From: Rhizobium sp. Root1334
GTDB taxonomy: Bacteria; Pseudomonadota; Alphaproteobacteria; Rhizobiales; Rhizobiaceae
Direction of reading: 5' to 3'
DNA: 64,000 nt
Assembly: GCF_001426665.1 (NCBI RefSeq)
Contig: NZ_LMEY01000023.1
Location: 285,036-349,035, forward strand
The translations under genes were made by a program, and so were the position numbers. This document shows, in pieces, positions 35,576 to 43,051 of this stretch; the first letter of the stretch is position 1, and each line of letters starts with the position of its first letter. The notes beneath the pieces are model-generated. The model had not been told where the DNA came from. It saw nothing but the letters and a program-made list of their open reading frames with translations, and did no database searches.

Positions 35576-36616
35576 TCAATCCGGATAAATCCCTGCACTG
35601 GTCGGCGCCCCATCGTCATATTTCGCCAGCCAGTCGATCATGATCGGGCGGTTGCGGGTCAGGCCCTTGTAGTCGACGATTTCCGGTGGCAGGCTTTTGA
35701 GCACACGCGGCAGGCGGCGGCCCCATTTGGGGACGGTCACCAGTTCGTCGAGGCTGATCAGGTAGCAGCGGATGACGAAGAGGATGGCGTTGGAGCGTGG
35801 CAGGCGCCAGAGGCTCTGCAATTCGACGCGCAGATGCATCTTTTCGCCGACGTTTTCCGGTGTCACCGTCGTGCGGTCTGGTCCCCATTTGTGGTAGTTT
35901 TCCGGGGAGGTATCGAGCCGCGGATTGACCGTCATCGTCCAATTGAGGCGGCGGGTCGGCTTTCCCTGTTGCAGGTTCAAGAGGAACTTCAGCGCCCGGT
36001 CGAACACGCCGATCTGGTGGGCGAGCGGCACCGGCCCATGCCATTCCATGAAGTTCATGCCGATGTCGAAATCAAGCGACCAGTCGGCCTGGGTGGTGAC
36101 CATGCCGGCATCCATCCAGAGATTGTTGTCGCGCTGGTCGACGATGCAGAAATCGCCCTGGGCCTGCCGGGTGATATATTCCATCGGCGGATAGGGCAAG
36201 GTCGATGGATCGCCGAACGTAAAGGTGTCGTCGATACCCATCGGCCGGTTGATCCAGCGCCAGCGGTCACCGTTCTTCTCCAGCGTGAAGTGCTCGGGAT
36301 AATCCTGTGCCTGATGCTCCATCAAAAGCTCCAGCACATCCCATTGCGCCGCCATCATATGCGGCAAGGCCTGGCAGCGCAGCGGATCTTCCTTCAAGAC
36401 CATCGCCCGGTCCTGCATCTCGGCAACATAGTGCTCGTCGACGTCGATCAGGTTTTCAAAGACGCTGTCCGCCTTGCCGCGGATATGCGGCTCCATGTTG
36501 ACCGAATACATGTATTCGTCGCGGTCGAAGGGGAAGGGGAAACGCCTGATATTGTAGAGGCTGTTACGGAAGGTGAAGTCGTCGCGGAACGTTTCGCTCC
36601 TGAACGTGATGGTCAT
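35576..36616 (-). CDS. dmmC: Haem-dependent oxidative N-demethylase alpha-type subunit (DUF3445)
   Basis: A 346-residue DUF3445 protein (FPFDRDEYMYSVNMEPH, MAAQWDVLELLMEHQAQDYPEHF, FGDPSTLPYPPMEYITRQAQGDFCIVDQRDNNLW). This family is the PAS-fold haem subunit of the oxidative N-demethylase (HODM) of Pseudomonas, which removes a methyl group from dimethylamine. The symbol follows the dmmDABC gene order described for Ruegeria; the letter for each subunit is from memory and less certain than the function. It is the fourth gene of the operon, 18 bp after dmmB. Confidence 0.87.
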   Translation of the reverse strand: MTITFRSETFRDDFTFRNSLYNIRRFPFPFDRDEYMYSVNMEPHIRGKADSVFENLIDVDEHYVAEMQDRAMVLKEDPLRCQALPHMMAAQWDVLELLMEHQAQDYPEHFTLEKNGDRWRWINRPMGIDDTFTFGDPSTLPYPPMEYITRQAQGDFCIVDQRDNNLWMDAGMVTTQADWSLDFDIGMNFMEWHGPVPLAHQIGVFDRALKFLLNLQQGKPTRRLNWTMTVNPRLDTSPENYHKWGPDRTTVTPENVGEKMHLRVELQSLWRLPRSNAILFVIRCYLISLDELVTVPKWGRRLPRVLKSLPPEIVDYKGLTRNRPIMIDWLAKYDDGAPTSAGIYPD

Positions 36617-36634
36617 CTGTCCGGTCCCCTTGAG

Positions 36635-37600
36635 CTAGAGTTGAAGAACGAGTTGCTGGCCCTTGAACCGCGAGACGCAGATCATGACCTTCTTGCCAGA
36701 CGCCTTTTCCTCGTCCGACAGGTAGATGTCGTTGTGCTGCAGCTTGCCGTCGCAGGAGGAGACTTCAGTCTCACACTGGCCACAGGCGCCGCCACGGCAC
36801 ATGTAGGGAGCGTCGCAGCCATGCGCTTCGGCCGCTTCCAGGATGCTCTGGTGCTCGCCGACAGTCATGTGGATGTTGGATTTTTCCAGGAAGACCTGGA
36901 ACGGCAGACCAGTCGGCGGCGCCAGGAAACGTTCCGAATGCAGGTTTTCCTTCGGCCATCCTGCTTTCAGCGCGGTCATCAGCACGCCGTCGATCATCCC
37001 AGCGGGGCCGCAGACATAGAGATGCGTTCCAAGCGGCTGATTGTCGGCGATTTCGGCGACCGGGATGAAGGACTTCTCCTCGTCGACATAGATCTTGATC
37101 CGGCGCGGGCCGTAGCGATCCAGCAATTGCTGCCAATAGGCGCCGTGCGAACGGGAGCGGATGGCGTAGTGCAGTTCAAACGCGATGTTGTCGCGGCTGA
37201 ACTGTTCCATCATGGCGATGAACGGCGTGATGCCGATGCCGCCGGCAAAGAGAATGTGCTTGCGGCCGCGATGATCCGGCGCGAACAGATTGACCGGTTG
37301 GCTGACGGTCAATTGATCGCCGGGCCGGACCTGTTCGTGCATGAAGATCGAGCCGCCGCGCGAATTCGGCACGCGGAGAACGCTGATTTCATAGGCGCTG
37401 TTGTCGTCGGGATTCGACATCAGCGAATAGGGATTGCGGCGCAAAAGGCCGTTGTCGTTCATCGAGACGACGACATGGGCGCCGCCGGAGAAGAACGGCA
37501 TTGGATGTCCGTCCAATCGCTCGAAGCGGAAACGCTTGACCAGATCGGTCACCTGCGTCACCGCAGCGACCCTGACCGGCATATCGGTGTTGAGGCTCAT
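36635..37600 (-). CDS. dmmB: Ferredoxin-reductase subunit of dimethylamine demethylase
   Basis: A 321-residue phthalate-dioxygenase-reductase-type protein: flavin-binding RNPYSL near 55-60, NAD(P)H-binding GGIGITPFIAMM (120-131) and CGPAGMID (198-204), and a C-terminal plant-type 2Fe-2S domain with Cys268, Cys273, Cys276 and Cys308. It carries electrons from NAD(P)H to the DUF3445 haem subunit. ATG 37600 overlaps the stop of the preceding gene (ATGA), so the longer open frame to 37717 is rejected. The same kind of reductase also serves Rieske oxygenases, which matters for the orphan Rieske gene at 52517. Confidence 0.9.
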   Translation of the reverse strand: MSLNTDMPVRVAAVTQVTDLVKRFRFERLDGHPMPFFSGGAHVVVSMNDNGLLRRNPYSLMSNPDDNSAYEISVLRVPNSRGGSIFMHEQVRPGDQLTVSQPVNLFAPDHRGRKHILFAGGIGITPFIAMMEQFSRDNIAFELHYAIRSRSHGAYWQQLLDRYGPRRIKIYVDEEKSFIPVAEIADNQPLGTHLYVCGPAGMIDGVLMTALKAGWPKENLHSERFLAPPTGLPFQVFLEKSNIHMTVGEHQSILEAAEAHGCDAPYMCRGGACGQCETEVSSCDGKLQHNDIYLSDEEKASGKKVMICVSRFKGQQLVLQL

Positions 37601-38202
37601 GGGAACATCTCCTCCGGCGCAGGCGCCGTCCCCGGTTCTTCCGCATCGATATTGACGCCCTGGAACGCGCCGAGACGCCGGGAGTAATGATCGCGCACCA
37701 GCAGCGGCAGGCCGCAATGGGTGCAGGCGAACGGGCTGGTCGTCACATTATCGGTGATGCCCTTGCAGTGGACACACTGGACGCGCCGTGCTGTCGAGCC
37801 GCGATGCTCGGTATGGATCGAGTTGAAATCGATGCCGAATTCCAGCGCTACCTGCATGATCTGGCCAATGAAGCCTTCGGTACCGGCGATGTAGAGCCGC
37901 GTTCCCATCTGCGCCTGCTCAAGACAGGCGCGCAGGCGAAACAACAGCGGCTGAAGTGTTGGGGCCTGCCAGAAGACATCGGGTGACAGAGCCGAGAGGA
38001 CTACGTCGTACGCTTTCGGCGCAGCGCCTGCGGCGAGATAGAGAATTTCTGATTTGGCCAGAAAATCCGTGTCTTTCAGTTCCACCTGAGCGGTGAGGGC
38101 CGCTGCCCCTTCGCCCTCGAGGACGAAGAGGTGACGTTTGGCGTGGGGATCGATGTCGAGCCCCTTGTATTCCGGCCGGCTTTTGATCCCTTGTACGAGC
38201 AT
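37597..38202 (-). CDS. dmmA: DmmA-like zinc-ribbon subunit of dimethylamine demethylase
   Basis: A 201-residue protein. The N-terminal two thirds form an alpha/beta reductase-like fold (LYIAGTEGFIGQIMQVALEFGID), and a C-terminal zinc ribbon holds Cys143, Cys146, Cys160 and Cys163 (CVHC and CTHC), followed by VRDHYSRRLGAFQGV. Proteins of this type are annotated as the DmmA subunit and are always near the haem and reductase subunits. It starts 4 bp after dmmD and overlaps dmmB by 4 bp, which indicates a tightly coupled operon. Confidence 0.85.
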   Translation of the reverse strand: MLVQGIKSRPEYKGLDIDPHAKRHLFVLEGEGAAALTAQVELKDTDFLAKSEILYLAAGAAPKAYDVVLSALSPDVFWQAPTLQPLLFRLRACLEQAQMGTRLYIAGTEGFIGQIMQVALEFGIDFNSIHTEHRGSTARRVQCVHCKGITDNVTTSPFACTHCGLPLLVRDHYSRRLGAFQGVNIDAEEPGTAPAPEEMFP

Positions 38203-38206
38203 GGCG

Positions 38207-39340
38207 TCAGCCCTGCGCCGTCCGTTTCGTCTTTTTCGGATCGTCGAAGGTGATCGTATGCGCGATGGCCGGGGCGTTGACGGTCTTTCCCTTCACCTCG
38301 AGCTTCGTACCCTGGACGGCATAGGGAACATCGACGCGCATGATCGCCATCGAGCGGTTGGTGAGCTTGGAATAGGACGGGCAGGTGATGACGCCGACCT
38401 TCTTGTCGCCGGCCCAGACCTCGTCGCCGAGATCGGTCGGGCCATCGGCTTCGACCAGCAGGCCGAAGATCTTGAAGCGCTCCTTGCCCTTCAGGCGGGC
38501 ATGTTCCTCGGCGCCGCGGAAGCCGGTCTTGCCGGGGCTGACAGTGAAGTCGAGGCCGAGTTCCCACAGGCTGTCGCCCGGCTGTTCGTTGGCGAAAGGA
38601 TACATCTGCGAGTTGTCGTAGGGGTAGAACAGCAGGTAGCTTTCGACGCGCAGCATGTCGAGAACGCTGAAGCAGACGGGGATGATGCCCATCGCCTTGC
38701 CTTCATCGACGATCCGGTCCCAGACCATGCCGGCATCCTGGCCGCGCACGAAGATTTCATAGCCCCGCTCACCGGTATAACCGGTGCGCGAGATCATCAC
38801 CGGCGCGCCAAACAGCGTCGTCTGCATATGGTGGAAGTATTTGAGATCGCGAATGCCGGGCACGTATTTTTCGAGATAGTCGACAGCGAGCGGACCTTGC
38901 AGGGAGAGGTCGTGCAGGTCGTCATCGAACAGCACGGCGCAATTGCGGCCCTGCGCCTGCTTGACGATTTCCTCAAAGCCCGAGCCCGAGCCATGCACCA
39001 GCATCCAGGAGTTCGGGCCAGTGCGGTAGACGATGCAGTCATCGGTGAAATGGCCACGATCGTTGAGCATGCAGGCATAGACCGACTTGCCGGGATAGAC
39101 CTTCGTCATGTCGCGGGTGGTGATGTATTCCAGGATGGCAATCGCATGCGGGCCAACGAGATGGACCTTCTTCAGGCCGGAGACATCCATGATGCCGGCC
39201 TTGGTGCGCACGGCGATGTGTTCTTCATAAATATCCTTGTCATAGGTCCAGGCGGTTCCCATGCCGCTCCAGTCCTCGAGGTTGGATCCCAATGCACGAT
39301 GTCGGTCGCCCAAGGCGGAGAAACGCCAGCTAAGTGCCAT
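38207..39340 (-). CDS. dmmD: T-protein-like folate-binding subunit (DmmD)
   Basis: A 377-residue GcvT/aminomethyltransferase homologue: AIAILEYITTRDMTKVYPGKSVYACMLNDRGHFTDDCIVYR near the start, RTGYTGERGYEIFV and a C-terminal GLLVEADGPTDLGDEVW. It probably binds tetrahydrofolate and captures the formaldehyde made by demethylation, as proposed for the delta-type subunit; in Ruegeria a dmmD gene is needed for growth on methylamines although not for activity in E. coli. It is the first gene of the operon, with GGGAA before ATG and an inverted repeat in its leader. Confidence 0.85.
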   Translation of the reverse strand: MALSWRFSALGDRHRALGSNLEDWSGMGTAWTYDKDIYEEHIAVRTKAGIMDVSGLKKVHLVGPHAIAILEYITTRDMTKVYPGKSVYACMLNDRGHFTDDCIVYRTGPNSWMLVHGSGSGFEEIVKQAQGRNCAVLFDDDLHDLSLQGPLAVDYLEKYVPGIRDLKYFHHMQTTLFGAPVMISRTGYTGERGYEIFVRGQDAGMVWDRIVDEGKAMGIIPVCFSVLDMLRVESYLLFYPYDNSQMYPFANEQPGDSLWELGLDFTVSPGKTGFRGAEEHARLKGKERFKIFGLLVEADGPTDLGDEVWAGDKKVGVITCPSYSKLTNRSMAIMRVDVPYAVQGTKLEVKGKTVNAPAIAHTITFDDPKKTKRTAQG

Positions 39341-39355
39341 GATTTGTTCCCTTAT

Positions 39356-39377
39356 TTATTTCACTCTGTGGAAATAA
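39356..39377 (-). promoter_or_regulatory. Inverted repeat upstream of dmmD
   Basis: TTATTTC and GAAATAA form 7-bp perfect arms with an 8-base spacer, 16 bp before the dmmD start. The surrounding sequence is A/T-rich compared with the genes. It is a candidate operator for the methylamine operon. No regulator gene is adjacent, so the binding protein is unknown. Confidence 0.45.
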
Positions 39378-39560
39378 TTATTCCTGAGTATATTCGCGTT
39401 TTTGGGAACGGCAAGCCCGCGATGTGGATTTATCGCCGGAAAGTGCGGTGTCGCGAACGGCGAAAATCATGCCGCATTCGCGCTTCAGTAGGCAGGGCTG
39501 TAGGCATTCAACGCCGGAAAACCGCACTTTTCAAGTGGCGCAATCCTGCCGGAGGGCAGA

Positions 39561-39592
39561 AACGAAAATGCCCGGACAAGCGGTCCGGGCAT
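39561..39592 (-). terminator. Rho-independent terminator of DUF982 gene
   Basis: ATGCCCGGAC and GTCCGGGCAT make a 10-bp perfect stem with a 5-base loop. On the minus strand it is followed by TTTTCGTTT. It lies 25 bp beyond the stop of the minus-strand gene at 39618. Confidence 0.85.
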
Positions 39593-39617
39593 CATGGGGG
39601 CAGGGATAAGGTGAGAA

Positions 39618-39854
39618 TCAGGCAAGCACGCCTTCTTCCTTCATGGCGGCGGTAAACGACGCCCAGGCTTTTTGCGGGCTGAGGATACCATCAAGCGCAT
39701 CAAGGCAGTGCTGCAGGGCGCGCCGGTAGGCAAGGCCACGGCGTCCCCGCCAACGGCGAAGAAACTCGACGGCATCCCAGGCGGTGGCGATGATATTTTC
39801 CTGGCTCTGTTTGATGATCACTCTGACGGGGGTTGGAAAGCGTTTGTAACTCAC
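39618..39854 (-). CDS. DUF982 family protein
   Basis: A 78-residue protein with the DUF982 pattern: a short N-terminal strand (PTPVRVIIKQSQENIIATAWDAVEFLRRWRGRRGLAYRRALQHCLDAL shortened here, residues about 8-54) in which WDAVEFL and ARRALQHCLDAL-type helices are conserved, then a short tail. These small proteins are abundant in rhizobia and have no known function. It has its own terminator at 39561-39592 and appears to be a separate unit between the two amine loci. Confidence 0.85.
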   Translation of the reverse strand: MSYKRFPTPVRVIIKQSQENIIATAWDAVEFLRRWRGRRGLAYRRALQHCLDALDGILSPQKAWASFTAAMKEEGVLA

Positions 39855-39973
39855 GTCGTCCTCATGCTGCTTTTAGAAATTGCAGCACCCAAACGCTCCG
39901 GATTCGAGAAGGTTCCATGAGGCGATTTATTTTGGAATCTGCTTTCGAAATGATGTTCCGATGCAGCCGATCC

Positions 39974-40210
39974 TTACCGTGTGCTCAGGAACTGCTCTAT
40001 CCAGTCCGAGCCGATATTCCAGCGCCGCAAGACATCAAGCGGATCTTCCGCATCCAGCCTCGAACAGATGCGGTAGACCTCCAGAACCTCGGCGCTCATT
40101 TCTCCCTGGTGATGCAGGAACGTTGCGGCGGCATAGCGGGTGCGGCCGGACCATTCGATGCCGGGCGGCGTTCGGATCAGCTCCCAATTCCGGCGTGTCT
40201 CGTCGTCCAT
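39974..40210 (-). CDS. Small hypothetical protein at the end of the FAD/GcvT operon
   Basis: A 78-residue soluble protein (MDDETRRNWELIRTPPGIEW at the start, DPLDVLRRWNIGSDWIEQFL at the end) with no signal or membrane segment and no family I recognise. ATG 40210 leaves 10 bp from the stop of the T-protein gene; a start at 40258 in the same frame would overlap that gene by 38 bp. Its position as the last gene of a four-gene operon suggests a role in the same amine pathway. It is similar in size to the DmmA-type accessory proteins but lacks their Cys residues. Confidence 0.65.
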   Translation of the reverse strand: MDDETRRNWELIRTPPGIEWSGRTRYAAATFLHHQGEMSAEVLEVYRICSRLDAEDPLDVLRRWNIGSDWIEQFLSTR

Positions 40211-40220
40211 CTTGTGGCCG

Positions 40221-41441
40221 TCAGAACAGGCCGGGCGGCGCGGCGGCGCGGCGGTCAAGCTTGATGAAGGGACGCGGTACGATGCGGGCGCGTTTCATCA
40301 TTTTCTGGTATTGCAGCTCGCGCAACGCGTAGATCTCCACCCAAAGGTCTTCGGTGAGGCGCGTGCCATAGGGGCGCGTCAGGCTGGCAATAGCGATATT
40401 GCGCTTGGCAAGCGGCGACCAGATGGCAGCGCTGACGAGGCCGGCTTCATGCTTTTTCCGGTGATAGATGATGGCGCCGTCAGCCGGAATATTGCCTTCA
40501 ATTTCAAGGCCGACGAGCACATGCTTCAGAGTTTGATTCCGCCTTGCTTCAAGTATTGCTTTACGGCCATTGAAGTTGGGTTTCTCAGTATCGACCAGCC
40601 ATTCCAGCCCGATCTCGTCCGGCATGCGGGCGCGGTCGGCCCGCAGCGCTGTTTCGGCGGTCATGAAATCGGCATTGGCAACGATGAAGCCGGCTTCGAT
40701 GCGGGCGCGATTGAGCGCCGCATAGCCGATGGCGCGGATGCCATGGAGTTGACCCGCCGTCCAGAGACGATCCCAGAGGCTGAGAGCCGCTTCGGCCGGG
40801 ACGAAAAGTTCGTAACCGAGGTCACCGGTAAAGCCGGTGCGCGAAATGGTGACCGAGCCATCCTCATGCGGGAAATCGGCAAGCTGGAAAGGTTTTAGCC
40901 GTTCGATACAGTCGAAGCCCGCGTTGGACAGGACGGCGAAGGATGTCGGGCCCTGCAAGGCGAGCCCTGCGATCTGCATCGTTTCTTCTTCGATCCCGAC
41001 ATCGAAGCCGATGGCGCTGTCGAGGAGCCAGGGCAGGTGGCGTTCCTGGCAGCAAAGACGGAACGTATCGGCAGACAAGCGGAACAGCGTGCCGTCATCG
41101 AGAACGTGGCCGTGGTCGTCGCACCAGGCGGTATAGTGGACGCGGCCGGTGCTGAGCTTGGCGACATTGCGGACGGTCAGGCGGTTGAGGTAACGTTCCG
41201 CATCCGGTCCGGCGATGCGGTATTTGACCATTGGCGAAATATCGAACAGCGCTGCCGTCGAGCGTATGGCGAAATATTCGAGTTCCTCGTCGAAAACGGA
41301 ATGTGGCGCCTTATAGCCTGCCCAGGTGTACCAGTCGCTGGTTTCGCTGATTGCGGCGATGCGCGGATGGAACGGTGTTTCGAAGCGCGGCGTGGCGATA
41401 TGGCCTTGCAGGGCGCGGCGGGTGTTCATCTCCAGCATCAT
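40221..41441 (-). CDS. T-protein-like folate-dependent demethylase
   Basis: A 406-residue GcvT homologue (WYTWAGYKAPHSVFDEELEYFAIRSTAALFDISPMVKYRIAGPDAERYLNRL, shortened in family terms, and SRTGFTGDLGYELFV, then GYAALNRARIEAGFIV). It resembles demethylating T-proteins more than glycine-cleavage GcvT: no gcvH or gcvP is near. It likely transfers a methyl or methylene group from an N-methyl amine to tetrahydrofolate. ATGA overlap with the upstream FAD gene shows coupling, so the FAD enzyme may make an iminium or aldehyde that this protein captures. Confidence 0.87.
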   Translation of the reverse strand: MMLEMNTRRALQGHIATPRFETPFHPRIAAISETSDWYTWAGYKAPHSVFDEELEYFAIRSTAALFDISPMVKYRIAGPDAERYLNRLTVRNVAKLSTGRVHYTAWCDDHGHVLDDGTLFRLSADTFRLCCQERHLPWLLDSAIGFDVGIEEETMQIAGLALQGPTSFAVLSNAGFDCIERLKPFQLADFPHEDGSVTISRTGFTGDLGYELFVPAEAALSLWDRLWTAGQLHGIRAIGYAALNRARIEAGFIVANADFMTAETALRADRARMPDEIGLEWLVDTEKPNFNGRKAILEARRNQTLKHVLVGLEIEGNIPADGAIIYHRKKHEAGLVSAAIWSPLAKRNIAIASLTRPYGTRLTEDLWVEIYALRELQYQKMMKRARIVPRPFIKLDRRAAAPPGLF

Positions 41442-43051
41442 GGTCTCTCCGAAAGGATGTGGCGAGCGGCCAGAAGTCCCGGCAGGCCGGAAATCCCGCC
41501 GCCCGGATGCGATCCGGCGCTGGCCAGATAGAGGCCGGACAATGGAGTCGCATAACCGGCAGCCGCGTTGACGGGGCGGTTTATCAGCAGCTGGTCAGCC
41601 TGCAATTCGCCGTGATGCCAGTGGCCGCCGGGAAGATTGTACTGTGTTTCCATATCGGCTGGCGTCATGAGATTGCTGGCGACAACGCTTTTCGACAGGC
41701 CGGGTGCATAGCGCTCCAGCGTTTCGAGGATGATCGCTTCGAAAGCCGGTTTGCCGCTCTCCCAGCCACCCTTGAGATCATAAGGTGCGAACTCGGCCAA
41801 AGCCGACAGCGTCGCCCCACCGGAGGGTGCGAGATCGGGGTTGGCGAGACTTGGCAGCGTGATCTCCAACACCGGATCGGTTGAGAATTCGCCATATTTG
41901 GCCGGATTGAAGGCGTCTTCGACATGGGCGATGGAGCGGGCGATAACGAGGCGGCCGCGATGATCGGCGCTTGAGACACCGGTAAAAGTCGGTGGCCGTT
42001 CCAGCGCCAGATCGAGCTTGGCGACATTGCCTTTGGAGCGGACGTTGCTGATCGAGCGCACGAAGCCGGTGCCGAGTTCGGCGGTGTCGCAGAGGCTGAG
42101 GAATGTCGCCTGCGGGTGGATGGCCGAGACGATGGCGGAAGCATTCAGTTGTTCGCCGGTGGAGAGAATGACGCCGGTTGCCGCGCCTCGGTCGGCGACA
42201 ATGCGTGTGACATGGACACCGGTGCGGATGGTGACGCCTGCCGCTGCCGCCGCGTTTTCGAAGGCGGGGGCAAGCGTGGCCATACCGCCTTGCGGCACGT
42301 GTTGTGCGCCCGTTGCCCCATCGGTTTCGCCGGTCAGGCGATAATAGAGGCCAAGCAGCGAGGTCGGTGAGCGCGGCCCGAGGTGAATGCCAAGGGTGGC
42401 ATCGAAGGCAACCAGGCCTTTCAACCGGTCGTCGCTCAGATATTCGTCGGCAACATCGGCGACGTTCATCAACAGCATGCGCAGGAAGTCGCGGCCTTCC
42501 TCGCGCCCCTTGGTGATGAGGCTGAAGCCCGCGCCGGCAAAGGTGCTGAGATCGCTCATTCCCACCTTGCCGATTTCCGGCGGACGGCGCTTGAGGAAAC
42601 GCTTGAGAATTCCGGCCTGAAACACCAGCTTCTTGCGCATCGCCGCAAAGGCTTTCATTTCGGCCTGGCTGATGCCGTCGATGGTTTCGCCATAACCGCC
42701 GCGCAGCACGGCGTGTTTGCCGTCTGGCGAGAGCGCCACGGTCGGCAATGTTTCTGCTCTCCGGCCCTTGCTGTCGAGCTTGAGCAGCTTGGCGACATCC
42801 GGGTCGAGCCGGTTGACGATGTGGGCCAGGCCGGCCGAGCAGTAGCCCGGGTGGAATTCGAAGCCGCGCATCGCGCCGCCAGTGCTTTCGGCAGCCTCGA
42901 GCACAATGACCTTGCGGCCGTTCTGGGCGAGCAGGGTTGCGGCCGTCAGGCCGTTATGGCCGCCACCGATGACGATAGCGTCGAAGTTTGGGGCCTCGAA
43001 GGATGCCGGGCTGGTGGAGGCGGATGTCCGGGCTGGATCAGATGACGTCAT
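41438..43051 (-). CDS. PYROXD2/phytoene-desaturase-like FAD oxidoreductase, copy 1
   Basis: A 537-residue flavoprotein with the N-terminal FAD site VIGGGHNGLTAATLLAQNGRKVIVLEA (residues about 27-53) after a 20-residue Ser/Ala-rich extension, a central GGMATLAPAFENAAAAAGVTIRTG, and the C-terminal HPGGGISGLPGLLAARHIL flavin loop. The clade is called phytoene dehydrogenase-like, but no carotenoid genes are near. It overlaps copy 2 by 14 bp and is translationally linked to the T-protein gene. The pair may act as a heterodimer or on successive intermediates. Confidence 0.85.
   Translation of the reverse strand: MTSSDPARTSASTSPASFEAPNFDAIVIGGGHNGLTAATLLAQNGRKVIVLEAAESTGGAMRGFEFHPGYCSAGLAHIVNRLDPDVAKLLKLDSKGRRAETLPTVALSPDGKHAVLRGGYGETIDGISQAEMKAFAAMRKKLVFQAGILKRFLKRRPPEIGKVGMSDLSTFAGAGFSLITKGREEGRDFLRMLLMNVADVADEYLSDDRLKGLVAFDATLGIHLGPRSPTSLLGLYYRLTGETDGATGAQHVPQGGMATLAPAFENAAAAAGVTIRTGVHVTRIVADRGAATGVILSTGEQLNASAIVSAIHPQATFLSLCDTAELGTGFVRSISNVRSKGNVAKLDLALERPPTFTGVSSADHRGRLVIARSIAHVEDAFNPAKYGEFSTDPVLEITLPSLANPDLAPSGGATLSALAEFAPYDLKGGWESGKPAFEAIILETLERYAPGLSKSVVASNLMTPADMETQYNLPGGHWHHGELQADQLLINRPVNAAAGYATPLSGLYLASAGSHPGGGISGLPGLLAARHILSERP

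Noticed and set aside
35834-37687. 617-residue plus-strand ORF
   Set aside because: It is antisense to dmmB and dmmC, and shows no recognisable domain.
40221-41441. Glycine cleavage system gcvT
   Set aside because: No gcvH or gcvP is present and the gene is fused into an FAD oxidoreductase operon; a demethylating T-protein fits better.
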